This document shows positions 36,980 through 44,382 of a stretch of 64,000 nucleotides of DNA, one piece after another. The DNA lies in NCBI GenBank assembly GCA_965212025.1, contig OZ243039.1, forward strand, positions 248,001 through 312,000, in the 5' to 3' direction. The notes beneath the pieces were generated by a model. The model saw only the letters and a list, made by a program, of their open reading frames with translations. It was not told the origin of the DNA and ran no database searches. This stretch comes from G965212025 sp965212025 (GTDB lineage Bacteria > Pseudomonadota > Gammaproteobacteria > Poriferisulfidales > Oxydemutatoraceae). The position numbers and the translations under genes were made by a program. Position 1 is the stretch's first letter. Each line of letters opens with the position of its first letter.

Positions 36980-37570
36980 TCAACCCCTCGCACCAAGAGC
37001 CAAAACCTCAGCCTTTTCCAGACCAGGGATTTGTTTGCTCTGCCCCGGGAACACGAAACCCTCATGTCTCAGCAGTTCCCTCTTCAGAGCGATGAAATCG
37101 CCTGCCACATTTTTGCAATACCCTCCCAGCCAGCCACTTCCCGTCACCCGGTGGCAGGGTATTAGCAAGGCAAAGGGGTTTGTAGCACACGCCATCCCAA
37201 CACTCCTGGAGCTGCCCCGACCGTCCAGGGAATACAGCATTGACGTCAGCCTTAACACCCCACCATAGGTGCGCACCGCCCCCAGAGGCAGAGTGCCAAT
37301 TGTGTGCAAAATCAGGTTGAAATAGCCGCCGGGGACTAGTTGTTGCGGGAAAAAATCATGCAAAGCCATGTATCCGTTCAAACAGTCTTTCGGGGCGGAA
37401 AAGTAGCATTCCAGCCAGTTCCCGATCTCTTTCAGAACCTGATCCGGCCTCCCGATCCCGCTATTGACATCCTTGTCGGAACTCCATCTAACGCTTTTAA
37501 GAAGCCCATGTTTACTGGACAGGCACAGCTTCCAGTGCGAAAAGGGCGTATTGATGACTTGAACCGGCAC
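36980..37570 (-). CDS. ogt: methylated-DNA--protein-cysteine S-methyltransferase
   Basis: Removes O6-alkyl groups from guanine by irreversible transfer to its own cysteine. The active site NPFALLIPCHRVTGSGWLGGY is intact, as is the helix-turn-helix region TYGGVLRLTSML. 196 residues. The start is a GTG at 37570, only 10 bases from the 3' end of tRNA-Gly, with no Shine-Dalgarno site. N-terminal homology (INTPFSHWKLCLSSKHGLLKSVRW) supports this start. Maturation of the tRNA 3' end would leave a nearly leaderless message. Confidence 0.9.
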   Translation of the reverse strand: MPVQVINTPFSHWKLCLSSKHGLLKSVRWSSDKDVNSGIGRPDQVLKEIGNWLECYFSAPKDCLNGYMALHDFFPQQLVPGGYFNLILHTIGTLPLGAVRTYGGVLRLTSMLYSLDGRGSSRSVGMACATNPFALLIPCHRVTGSGWLGGYCKNVAGDFIALKRELLRHEGFVFPGQSKQIPGLEKAEVLALGARG

Positions 37571-37580
37571 AGTGAAACAG

Positions 37581-37652
37581 AGCGGGCGAGGAGAATCGAA
37601 CTCCCGTTACCAGCTTGGGAAGCTGGGGTAATAACCGTTATACGACGCCCGC
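37581..37652 (-). tRNA. tRNA-Gly, anticodon CCC
   Basis: A 72-base cloverleaf on the minus strand. The acceptor stem GCGGGCG pairs with CGCCCGC and the discriminator is T. The anticodon arm CCAGC-TTCCCAA-GCTGG gives anticodon CCC, and the T arm contains GTTCGATTC. It closely resembles E. coli tRNA-Gly(CCC). CCA is not encoded. The first 15 bases overlap the end of rplS on the same strand: the last four codons and TAA stop of rplS are tRNA bases 1-15. Confidence 0.95.
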
Positions 37653-38021
37653 CAAACCATCTTTTCGCCGTTTCTTACCCAAGTCTTCCTTGATGCGGGC
37701 CTTTTTACCGGTTCTGCCTCTGAGATAGTAAAGCTTGGCGCGGCGCACTTTGGCACGGCGTTTCACTTCGATGCTTTTGATTTCCGGGCTGTGCGTTTGG
37801 AAGACACGTTCCACCCCCACACCCAGTGACAATTTTCTGAGGACAAAAGACGAATTCAAGCCTCGGTTCTTTATGGCAATCACATTGCCGACAAAAAGCT
37901 GAATTCTTTCCCGTTCGCCTTCCCGAACGCACACTTGCACCGCGAGTGTGTCCCCCGGGGAAAATTCCGGGAGGTCATCCCGCAAACTTTCCCTTTCAAT
38001 CATTTCAATGAGATTGCTCAC
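37638..38021 (-). CDS. rplS: 50S ribosomal protein L19
   Basis: Large-subunit protein at the 30S interface. The GTG at 38021 (VSNLIEMIERESLRDDLPEF) is supported by a strong GGGAGGTGG site and normal family length from there; the frame is open further upstream without family content. FSPGDTLAVQV, VERVFQTHSPEIKSIEVKRRAKVRRAKLYYLRGRTGKKARIKE is split here by family blocks all present. 127 residues, about 10 longer than typical because of a KKRRKDGLAGVV tail whose last codons are shared with tRNA-Gly. It starts one base after the trmD stop. Confidence 0.95.
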   Translation of the reverse strand: MSNLIEMIERESLRDDLPEFSPGDTLAVQVCVREGERERIQLFVGNVIAIKNRGLNSSFVLRKLSLGVGVERVFQTHSPEIKSIEVKRRAKVRRAKLYYLRGRTGKKARIKEDLGKKRRKDGLAGVV

Positions 38022-38022
38022 T

Positions 38023-38808
38023 TCAAACCACCTCCCGATGTCTTTTCTGCGGCTGATTGGCCAAAATTTCCTGCAAAGCATGCTGAGAAGCATATTCATC
38101 AAGCAAAGCACTTTCCTCTGCATCCAGATCGCAGTTCAAAAGCAAGTCCGGACGTTTCTCCAAGGTTCTTCCCAATGCGTTCTGCAAACGCCAACGCCTG
38201 ATTCTTTCGTGGTCGCCGCACAGCAAGACCTCGGGAACACTCTGTCCTTCATACTCAACAGGTCTCGTATAGTGTGCGCAATCCAGATACCCGTTTGCCA
38301 GCGAATCCTGTCGAGCCGAATCCTCATCTCCCAAAACTCCTTTTACCTGACGCGCAACAGCATCGATCACAACCATGGCGGCAGCTTCACCACCGCTGAT
38401 TACATAATCACCCAAAGAAAGTTCCTCATCGACATAAGCGAGCAATCTTTCGTCTACCCCACGGTAGCGTCCCGAAAGCAACACCAGCCCCTCACAAGTC
38501 GCCATTTCGTTGACAAGCTTCTGATTCAGATTCCGCCCCTGAGGGCTCAAATAAATAGTCCGGAAATTGCCACGCTGCCGTGCCTTTGCCGCCGACAACG
38601 CCTTGTGCAACGGTGGAGCCATCATGACCATCCCGGGACCGCCTCCGTATGGCCTGTCATCAACGGTTTGGCGTGCATCCGATGCATATTCCCTCGGGTT
38701 CCATGTTTCCACCATCAGAAGGCCTCTCTCCAACGCCCGTCCCAGTACCCCGTAACGCATGAAATGGTGAACCATCTCAGGGAAAATCGTAATGACATCA
38801 ATCCGCAT
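38023..38808 (-). CDS. trmD: tRNA (guanine-N1-)-methyltransferase
   Basis: Methylates G37 next to the anticodon in tRNAs reading CNN/CGG-type codons, preventing frameshifts. ATG at 38808 gives MRIDVITIFPEMVHHF. The knot-forming SPOUT motifs are present: DDRPYGGGPGMVMM, LLSGRYRGVDERLLAYVDEELSLGD split as GRYRGVDERL and LGDYVISGGEAAAMVVID. 261 residues. The start overlaps the rimM stop by one base and the gene abuts rplS, the standard rpsP-rimM-trmD-rplS operon. Confidence 0.96.
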   Translation of the reverse strand: MRIDVITIFPEMVHHFMRYGVLGRALERGLLMVETWNPREYASDARQTVDDRPYGGGPGMVMMAPPLHKALSAAKARQRGNFRTIYLSPQGRNLNQKLVNEMATCEGLVLLSGRYRGVDERLLAYVDEELSLGDYVISGGEAAAMVVIDAVARQVKGVLGDEDSARQDSLANGYLDCAHYTRPVEYEGQSVPEVLLCGDHERIRRWRLQNALGRTLEKRPDLLLNCDLDAEESALLDEYASQHALQEILANQPQKRHREVV

Positions 38809-39296
38809 CACCAATCCAGCTGCCAATCCACCGTGATGCAATTTTGCGCCTCACTGACACCCAATACGTAACGTGACCAAACAAAAGGAACCAATGTCCG
38901 CACGTCGTCCCGGAAAATTTCCATAATGTCGCTTGCCCCGGTTCTGAACAGCCCTCTGACTTCGCCTAATTCAACTCCATCCCGAGTCACAACACGCATG
39001 CCCGAAAGCCTGTGCCAATAATATTCGCCCTCTCCAGCCGGCTCCAGGCTATTCGCGTCAATGGCGATTTCTTCCCCCAACAGACACGAAGCCGCATCGA
39101 GGCTTTCAACACCTGACAGTTGCGCCACAAATCCGGCACCGTGGGCGCGCATACTGACAAACTGAAAACGCTGTTGTTTCTGTCCCAGAACGCAACCAGA
39201 CAGGTCGCAAATGCCTTCACGAGGCTCCATATAGGAAAACACCTTCACCTTGCCTTCACGACCAAACAGACCCATTATTTTTCCAACAGTCACCAT
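38808..39296 (-). CDS. rimM: 16S rRNA processing protein RimM
   Basis: 30S maturation factor that binds S19. 162 residues: MVTVGKIMGLFGREGKVKVFS is the N-terminal RimM domain start, and a PRC-barrel follows from about residue 95 (GEYYWHRLSGMRVVTRDGVELGEVRGL). The end LVPFVWSRYVLGVSEAQNCITVDW replaces the more usual LIPFV motif cleanly. The C-terminus is slightly short. It lies 18 bases after rpsP. Confidence 0.93.
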   Translation of the reverse strand: MVTVGKIMGLFGREGKVKVFSYMEPREGICDLSGCVLGQKQQRFQFVSMRAHGAGFVAQLSGVESLDAASCLLGEEIAIDANSLEPAGEGEYYWHRLSGMRVVTRDGVELGEVRGLFRTGASDIMEIFRDDVRTLVPFVWSRYVLGVSEAQNCITVDWQLDW

Positions 39297-39314
39297 TTGA
39301 CTGACGTGAACCGC

Positions 39315-39617
39315 TTATCCGGGCGTCGCATCGTCCGGTGTTTCTTGAACCAATCCAGCAGCAGTAGCCTGGATTTTCCTGTATTCACGAAGTAGTGCCT
39401 TGACCCGGTCAGACAACTGCGCACCATGCTTCAACCAGTAATTCACTCTGTCGAGCTTGATTTCCATCCTGTCCTTTCCCAGGTACTTCGCCATGGGGTC
39501 AAAGTGCCCAACACGCTCGATAAACCCGCTGTCCCTTCGCTTGCGCGAATCGGTGGCAACCAAGCTGTAGGAAGGTCTTCCTTTAGATCCCTTTCTGGCT
39601 AAACGTATCACTAGCAT
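39315..39617 (-). CDS. rpsP: 30S ribosomal protein S16
   Basis: ATG at 39617 gives MLVIRLARKGSKGRPSYSLVATDSRK, with the RDSGFIERVGHFDP block and KLDRVNYWLKHGAQLSDRVKALL. 100 residues, slightly longer than the usual 80-90 because of the tail KIQATAAGLVQETPDDATPG. The site before the ATG is AT-rich with a weak Shine-Dalgarno. First gene of its operon. ffh, often upstream, is absent; umuC lies there instead. Confidence 0.95.
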   Translation of the reverse strand: MLVIRLARKGSKGRPSYSLVATDSRKRRDSGFIERVGHFDPMAKYLGKDRMEIKLDRVNYWLKHGAQLSDRVKALLREYRKIQATAAGLVQETPDDATPG

Positions 39618-39686
39618 AATAAATCTGTCGTTAAAAAATGAAATGTTGCCGAACCGCATAAAGCAGAACTGCGCGGCTGCGCGCGC

Positions 39687-39715
39687 ATACTAGAATAGTT
39701 TGTACATACATACAA
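39687..39715 (-). promoter_or_regulatory. candidate promoter for rpsP-rimM-trmD-rplS
   Basis: On the minus strand, TTGTAT (39715-39710) is separated by 17 bases from TAGTAT (39692-39687). The -10 is followed at once by GCGCGCGC, a GC-rich discriminator of the stringent type. The -35 region also lies within an 18-base palindrome TTTGTA-N6-TACAAA (39699-39716). The start would be near 39680, giving a leader of about 60 bases. Confidence 0.45.
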
Positions 39716-39889
39716 AGACTGGTCGCAAGAACCCGTACATCTCACTTGCCACTACCGCCCGCATTCGGCCAAACAGACTTTTTTCAATCCCCCACTCAGA
39801 AAACCACTCCTTGCACACGCCTTACGATGCAGATGCCGAGTGCCAGAGTCGTTTTTGCCTGGCGAGCAAAAAGAATGGTGAACCTCTGT

Positions 39890-41146
39890 TCATTGAACCT
39901 CAAGCAAATGTTCCCAGCGTGTCGTGTAATTCGGCGAAAGATGCGCCTGTCGCATTCCCCAGGCGCGCACCCCAAAACCTTGTGCCGCACTCCTGATCGT
40001 CCCTCGACCCCATATCGCATTGACGCTGTCCAACACTTCCATGAGTTGGGCACGCGGAGCCCCTCCTGACGCAGAAAATATTTCGCCTGTGGCTTGGGAG
40101 CGTGGCTTCAGGCCTGTCATGATGACACCCGCCCTTTTGCACGGCTTACCTTGGCGGTGAATGCTGCGAAGCGCCTGCCGAGCGACACGCGTCAATGTCA
40201 AAACATCATCGCATGGTGTCGGCAACCTCAGCACACAAGTTCGGGTTTCTCTCGCCGGGTCACGGGCGTACTTTCCTTCTTCGACAAACACCTGAAGCAC
40301 AGAAGCCAGCATTTTCGATTTCCGCAACTTGTCCGAGCAATGCGCACAAAAAACGGAAACCACCTCCGACAATGGCTGCCAATCCCGTAATTTACCGGCA
40401 TCGGCAAAGCTGCGAGTGCAACATACTGACTTGCGCACCCGCGCCACTGCCAGCGGCAGGCAAGGCACTCCCTGCAACTCCTGATGCACACGCACCTGCG
40501 TAACGGAAAAATGGCGACTTACCCAGTCTCGCGGCGCACTTGCATAGTCCAAGGCGGTATGAATGCCGTTTTTTTTCAGCCTGCACGCAACGCCTGAACC
40601 AATACCCCACACTTCTCGCACCGACAATTCCTGCAAAGCCTTTCGTATGGCAAGGTCTCCACTCAGCACCATGGGAGTGGCGCTTTTCTTGGCAAGGCTG
40701 ACGGCGACTTTCGCCAAAGTCTTGGTGGCACCAACGCCCACGCTGACCGGCAAGCCAAGCCAACGCCCCAGCGTCCAAACGACTTTCCCGGCAAAATCCA
40801 TGCTGACCCTTGGAGACTCCTCTCCCAGCTGCAGGAAAGCTTCATCTATTGAATACACTTCAAGCGCTGGAGCCAGCCCTGCCAACACATTCATCATGCG
40901 CTGGCTGATGTCTCCATACAAAGCAAAGTTCGCCGAGAACTGCATCACTCCGTGATGCCGAAACAAATTTCGGTACTTGTATTCCGGCGCGCCCATCGGG
41001 ATGCCCAGCATTTTGGCCTCGGCGGAACGGGCAATGACGCAACCGTCATTGTTGGAAAAAACCACAACAGCACACCCCTGTAGAGCGGGATTAAAAATGC
41101 GCTCGCAGGAAACGTAGAAATTGTTCGCATCAACCAAAGCAAACAT
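39890..41146 (-). CDS. umuC: DNA polymerase V catalytic subunit UmuC
   Basis: Y-family translesion polymerase. ATG at 41146 gives MFALVDANNFYVSCERIFNP with catalytic aspartate; NNDGCVIARSAEAK, YSIDEAFLQL (second acidic pair) and GVGATKTLAKVAVSLAKK are intact, with the little-finger region after about residue 235. 418 residues, matching UmuC. It lies 31 bases downstream of umuD. The C-terminus ends with the usual short tail (WEHLLEVQ). Confidence 0.94.
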   Translation of the reverse strand: MFALVDANNFYVSCERIFNPALQGCAVVVFSNNDGCVIARSAEAKMLGIPMGAPEYKYRNLFRHHGVMQFSANFALYGDISQRMMNVLAGLAPALEVYSIDEAFLQLGEESPRVSMDFAGKVVWTLGRWLGLPVSVGVGATKTLAKVAVSLAKKSATPMVLSGDLAIRKALQELSVREVWGIGSGVACRLKKNGIHTALDYASAPRDWVSRHFSVTQVRVHQELQGVPCLPLAVARVRKSVCCTRSFADAGKLRDWQPLSEVVSVFCAHCSDKLRKSKMLASVLQVFVEEGKYARDPARETRTCVLRLPTPCDDVLTLTRVARQALRSIHRQGKPCKRAGVIMTGLKPRSQATGEIFSASGGAPRAQLMEVLDSVNAIWGRGTIRSAAQGFGVRAWGMRQAHLSPNYTTRWEHLLEVQ

Positions 41147-41177
41147 GCCTTGGCCAGGGAGTTTTGGCCTTGTGGCT

Positions 41178-41609
41178 TTAGCGATTCCCACCAAGCTTGT
41201 GGATAACGTAGCTGACCACACCCCAAATGCGAAAATCTTCCTGCTCGCTGACCTTGACCGGAGCAAACTCCGGATTTGCAGAAATCAGATACAAGCCACC
41301 CTGTTTCTTCACCAGACGCTTGACCGTGAACTCGCCACTGACAAAGCACACTGCAACCTGGCCGTCGCGCCACTCAAGGGAGCGGTCTATGACCAGCAAA
41401 TCCCCATCGTGGATGCCAACGCCCACCATGGAACTCCCCTTGGCACGGGCAAAAAAAGTCGCAGCAGAGTTCTTGACCAGGTAACGGTTCAAATCAAGCT
41501 CCAACTCAATATGATCATCCGCCGGTGAAGGGAAACCAGCCGCAACACCATCTGCACTGTAGGGACACAGCAATTCTGTCGTGGCAACCTTGTACCACTC
41601 CGCGAGCAC
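41178..41609 (-). CDS. umuD: SOS mutagenesis protein UmuD
   Basis: LexA-fold protein that self-cleaves and joins UmuC to form polymerase V. The GTG at 41609 gives 143 residues, the normal size; the longer open frame to 41822 runs into pyrR and has no family content. The cleavage region AAGFPSPADD, the nucleophile in AKGSSMVGVGIHDGD and the general-base lysine in GEFTVKRLVKK are all present. GGGAAG precedes the start by about 12 bases. No convincing LexA box is visible upstream. Confidence 0.92.
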   Translation of the reverse strand: MLAEWYKVATTELLCPYSADGVAAGFPSPADDHIELELDLNRYLVKNSAATFFARAKGSSMVGVGIHDGDLLVIDRSLEWRDGQVAVCFVSGEFTVKRLVKKQGGLYLISANPEFAPVKVSEQEDFRIWGVVSYVIHKLGGNR

Positions 41610-41715
41610 TCCCCTGGTATTCTTCCCGGCACCCACAGGGCTTAGGTTGACCTGGAACGAGGCCAGTCTCGGCCACTTCGGCACGCGACACCCAAAACCA
41701 GACAACTCCTGCTGT

Positions 41716-42207
41716 TCATACCACGACCAGAGACAAAGGATCCGGCCCACGTAACTCCACATTACGCGCGGCTGGCAAATCAATTGTCGTCGCACAAAAA
41801 TCAGGGCAAATCGGCAACTCACGTCCTTTGCGATCTATCAGGATCGCAAGTTCAATGGCAGACGGGCGCCCGTAATCAAAAATTTCGTTCATCGCCGCAC
41901 GTATCGTCCTGCCTGTATACAGCACATCGTCCACCAACACGACGTGTCGGCCATCAACGGAAACCGCAATTTCGGAAGGTTCAATACGCGGGTGCAAGCC
42001 AATGCGGCTGAAGTCATCCCGGTAAAAATTGATATTGAGCATTCCCAAGGGCAAACGCAGCGCACATCTGGCGTGCAAGCGCTCAGCGAGCCACACGCCG
42101 CCGGTATGGATACCCAGCATGACCAGAGAGTCGGGATCGTGCTTTGCCATTGCCGGCGCAAGCTGGTCACCCAGACGCTTCACCAAAAGCTCGGCATTCT
42201 CCAACAT
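41716..42207 (-). CDS. pyrR: bifunctional pyr operon regulator/uracil phosphoribosyltransferase
   Basis: PRTase-fold protein. The PRPP site VVLVDDVLYTGRTIRAAM (about residue 92) and HTGGVWLAERL are intact. ATG at 42207 overlaps the ruvX stop (TGATG). 163 residues. In gammaproteobacteria pyrR follows ruvX and usually precedes pyrB and pyrC; here umuDC follows. The attenuation function known from Bacillus is not established for this branch. Confidence 0.93.
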   Translation of the reverse strand: MLENAELLVKRLGDQLAPAMAKHDPDSLVMLGIHTGGVWLAERLHARCALRLPLGMLNINFYRDDFSRIGLHPRIEPSEIAVSVDGRHVVLVDDVLYTGRTIRAAMNEIFDYGRPSAIELAILIDRKGRELPICPDFCATTIDLPAARNVELRGPDPLSLVVV

Positions 42208-42685
42208 CACTTTTCCCCTCCGGTAAAAAACCAGCCTTCCAATATCAAAGCCGCTGCTGTTTTATCAATGTCGCCCTTGCGGATCGTACGTCTGTGGCAG
42301 CGAGCGCGTTTTTCAAGCAACAGTGAATATGCAGAGGTTGAAGTGTACTCTTCGGAGGAAAAAGTGAGCGGGATGTACGGAAACCGTCGGCGCAACCCAC
42401 GGGTAAAGGATTTTATTCCACACAACAGAGCATTCTGCGATCGTTGCCCAGGTCGACCGACCACCAAGACCACTGGTTGCCAAACCGCAACCAGGGAAGA
42501 CAGACTGCGCCAGTCCGGACGACCATGCCTGGCGCGCAAAGTAACCAAAGGCTGGGCGAGCTGCATCTTGCTATCGCCTATCGCAACCCCTACGAGCCAA
42601 CGACCAAACGCCATCGCCTTACGCGAGCCAACCCAAAATCAAACGCCATCGCCTTGCCTTCCGGGAGCATGTCGTTCTCAGACAT
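42207..42685 (-). pseudogene. ruvX: RuvX/YqgF Holliday-junction resolvase-like gene, frame broken near 5' end
   Basis: The expected start is ATG 42685, coupled to the gshB stop as TAATG with GGAGGGG five bases upstream. It reads MSENDMLPEGKAMAFDFGLARV, containing the catalytic DFG-type motif, then runs into a stop. A partial direct repeat of about 35 bases (gatggcgtttg and gttggctcg appear twice, 42650-42580) shifts the frame. The remainder stays open from 42614 (MAFGRWLVGVAIGDSKMQLAQPL) to 42207, with family-like TLRARHGRPDWRSL, VVLVVGRP and KGDIDKTAAALILEGWF. Joining the two around the repeat gives MAFDFGLARVGVAIGD, a good RuvX N-terminus. RuvX is usually essential, so a sequence error is a real possibility. 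Confidence 0.75.
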
Positions 42686-43659
42686 TAGCACCCCTCCGGC
42701 AACCGCTTCTCAATCGCCGCAAAAAGCGTACTGCCAATGTCTAATCCGAAAGCTGAATTGATTTCGCGCATACCGGTAGGGCTCGTAATGTTGACCTCTG
42801 TCAGCTTGCCTCCGATGATATCCAAACCGGCAAACAAAACCCCCATATCTCCCAGAACTGGCGCGAGCCGTGCGCAGATTTCCCGATCTCTGTCATCCAG
42901 CATGACACCCTTGGCGAGCCCACCCGCAGCCAGATTGGCGCGAAATTCTCCCGTCGCCGGAACTCTGAGCAAAGCGCCAGGAACAGGATCACCATCCACC
43001 AGCAGCACGCGCTTGTCGCCGCTTCGGTATTCCGGTATCAGCTGCTGCGCCATAATCATTCGCCTACCCCTCAAGGTCATATTTTCAATGAGCGCAGCGA
43101 AGTTTTCGTCCCCATGGCGCAACGCAAAAACAGAGTCCCCCCCCATGCTGTCAAGCGGTTTCATGACAATTTCTGACTGTTCATTGAAAAAAGACCGCAA
43201 TTGTTTCGCATTGGCACTCACCAAAGTCGGCGGCCCCAAATCGCTAAAGCGCTGCATCAGCAGCTTTTCATTTGCAGTCTGCAAACTTACGGGAGCATTG
43301 ACCACCAAAACACCGGCATCTTCAGCAAAGGAAAGTATGCGGCAGGCGTTGAAATACTCCGTGTCGGTCGGCGGATCCTTGCGCATCAGGATCGCATCAA
43401 ACGAGGTCAATGCCACCTCGCGCCTTTCTGCTTTTCGACACCACTCGCTCTGAGTCAGCGAAACAGTAAAATCGTGACCCGCAGCAAAGCCCTCCCCGTC
43501 TCGCAAATAAAGATCGGCACTCTCAATACAGAAGGGATCCCAATTACGTCTTTGTGCCGCATCCAGCAAACCCAGCGTCGTATCTTTCGCCGGTTTGATG
43601 CCGGCAACAGGATCCATAACTACCCCCAGGCGACGTCGTGCTTTTCCGGTTTGATTCAT
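42685..43659 (-). CDS. gshB: glutathione synthetase
   Basis: ATP-grasp ligase joining gamma-glutamylcysteine and glycine. RRLGVVMDPVAGIKPAKDTTLGLL is a typical start (split as RRLGVVMDPVAGI and KPAKDTTLGLL). ATP-grasp motifs include EIVMKPLDSMGGDSVF and LTEVNITSPTGMREI. 324 residues. yqgE/algH, commonly next, is missing and ruvX follows directly by a TAATG overlap. It is divergent from pstC across 723 bases. Confidence 0.96.
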   Translation of the reverse strand: MNQTGKARRRLGVVMDPVAGIKPAKDTTLGLLDAAQRRNWDPFCIESADLYLRDGEGFAAGHDFTVSLTQSEWCRKAERREVALTSFDAILMRKDPPTDTEYFNACRILSFAEDAGVLVVNAPVSLQTANEKLLMQRFSDLGPPTLVSANAKQLRSFFNEQSEIVMKPLDSMGGDSVFALRHGDENFAALIENMTLRGRRMIMAQQLIPEYRSGDKRVLLVDGDPVPGALLRVPATGEFRANLAAGGLAKGVMLDDRDREICARLAPVLGDMGVLFAGLDIIGGKLTEVNITSPTGMREINSAFGLDIGSTLFAAIEKRLPEGC

Positions 43660-44382
43660 CGTCCTGTCAGAGATGGCGCATCCTTGGGCGGAGGATCAGC
43701 AACCTCTCCCGCTACTTGCTCACTTCCCGAGCTGTGCGCACCAAAGACACCGTCATATTATGCCCGAGAACACACAAATGAACGCGTCTTCACGATGTCC
43801 CTCACTGCCCAGGAACAGCTTGGCAGGGTCTGTACGTGGGGGCACTGTTGTCAGTTTGCGCGACGTTCTGGCCAGCCAGAACCTCTCCCTAATCAGGATT
43901 TCAGTGGCAAATAGTCGAGTCTGGCGTGCTCCCGACATACCCTGCGAACAGGTGCTGGTCATGGCAAACTCCGCAAATCGTTCCAACCTTGGAGATTTGT
44001 AGCATGACATTCGAACCATTTCATGGTGGCATAAACAGAACCGTTCTGATTACGAACGATGGGCACCTTACGAAACCACGGAATTGAAAGAGCCGGCGGT
44101 GCATCCGTGGGCACACCCTGTACGCCGTGCCGCGTACACTGGCTCTACGATACAATTGCCACGCTGAGACCTTCGTCATCCTGCCACAAGCGTTGGCAAA
44201 CCACTTCCCGGTCATTACTGTCTGCGTTCACCCAAAGAACCTGGTCGCGAATAAAACGGTTCGACCATGCCAGCCCAAGATAATGACCGTAAAATCGCCA
44301 ACCAGCGTCAATGTTGCTTCAGAACAAACTGTCCTGAAATAATTTTGCCAGCCCCTAACACGCGTATTCCCAGTACTCAGGA
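43660..44382. other. 723-base gene-free region between gshB and pstC, with two related palindromes
   Basis: No gene could be supported on either strand. Two inverted repeats share the hexamer GTTCTG/CAGAAC: GTTCTGG-CCAG-CCAGAAC at 43865-43882 and CAGAAC-C-GTTCTG at 44036-44048. A third CAGAAC occurs near 44320. They could be operator sites, or chance. pstS, which usually stands here, is absent. No clear Pho box is seen. Confidence 0.4.

Noticed and set aside
41610..41760. LexA (SOS) box before umuD
   Set aside because: CTGTTCATACCACGAC has only one proper half-site; no CTGT-N8-ACAG palindrome is present.
44200..44382. Possible Pho box before pstC (CGGTCAT-TA-CTGTCTG)
   Set aside because: The half-sites are 9 bases apart instead of 11 and both have mismatches, so I do not count it as a PhoB site.
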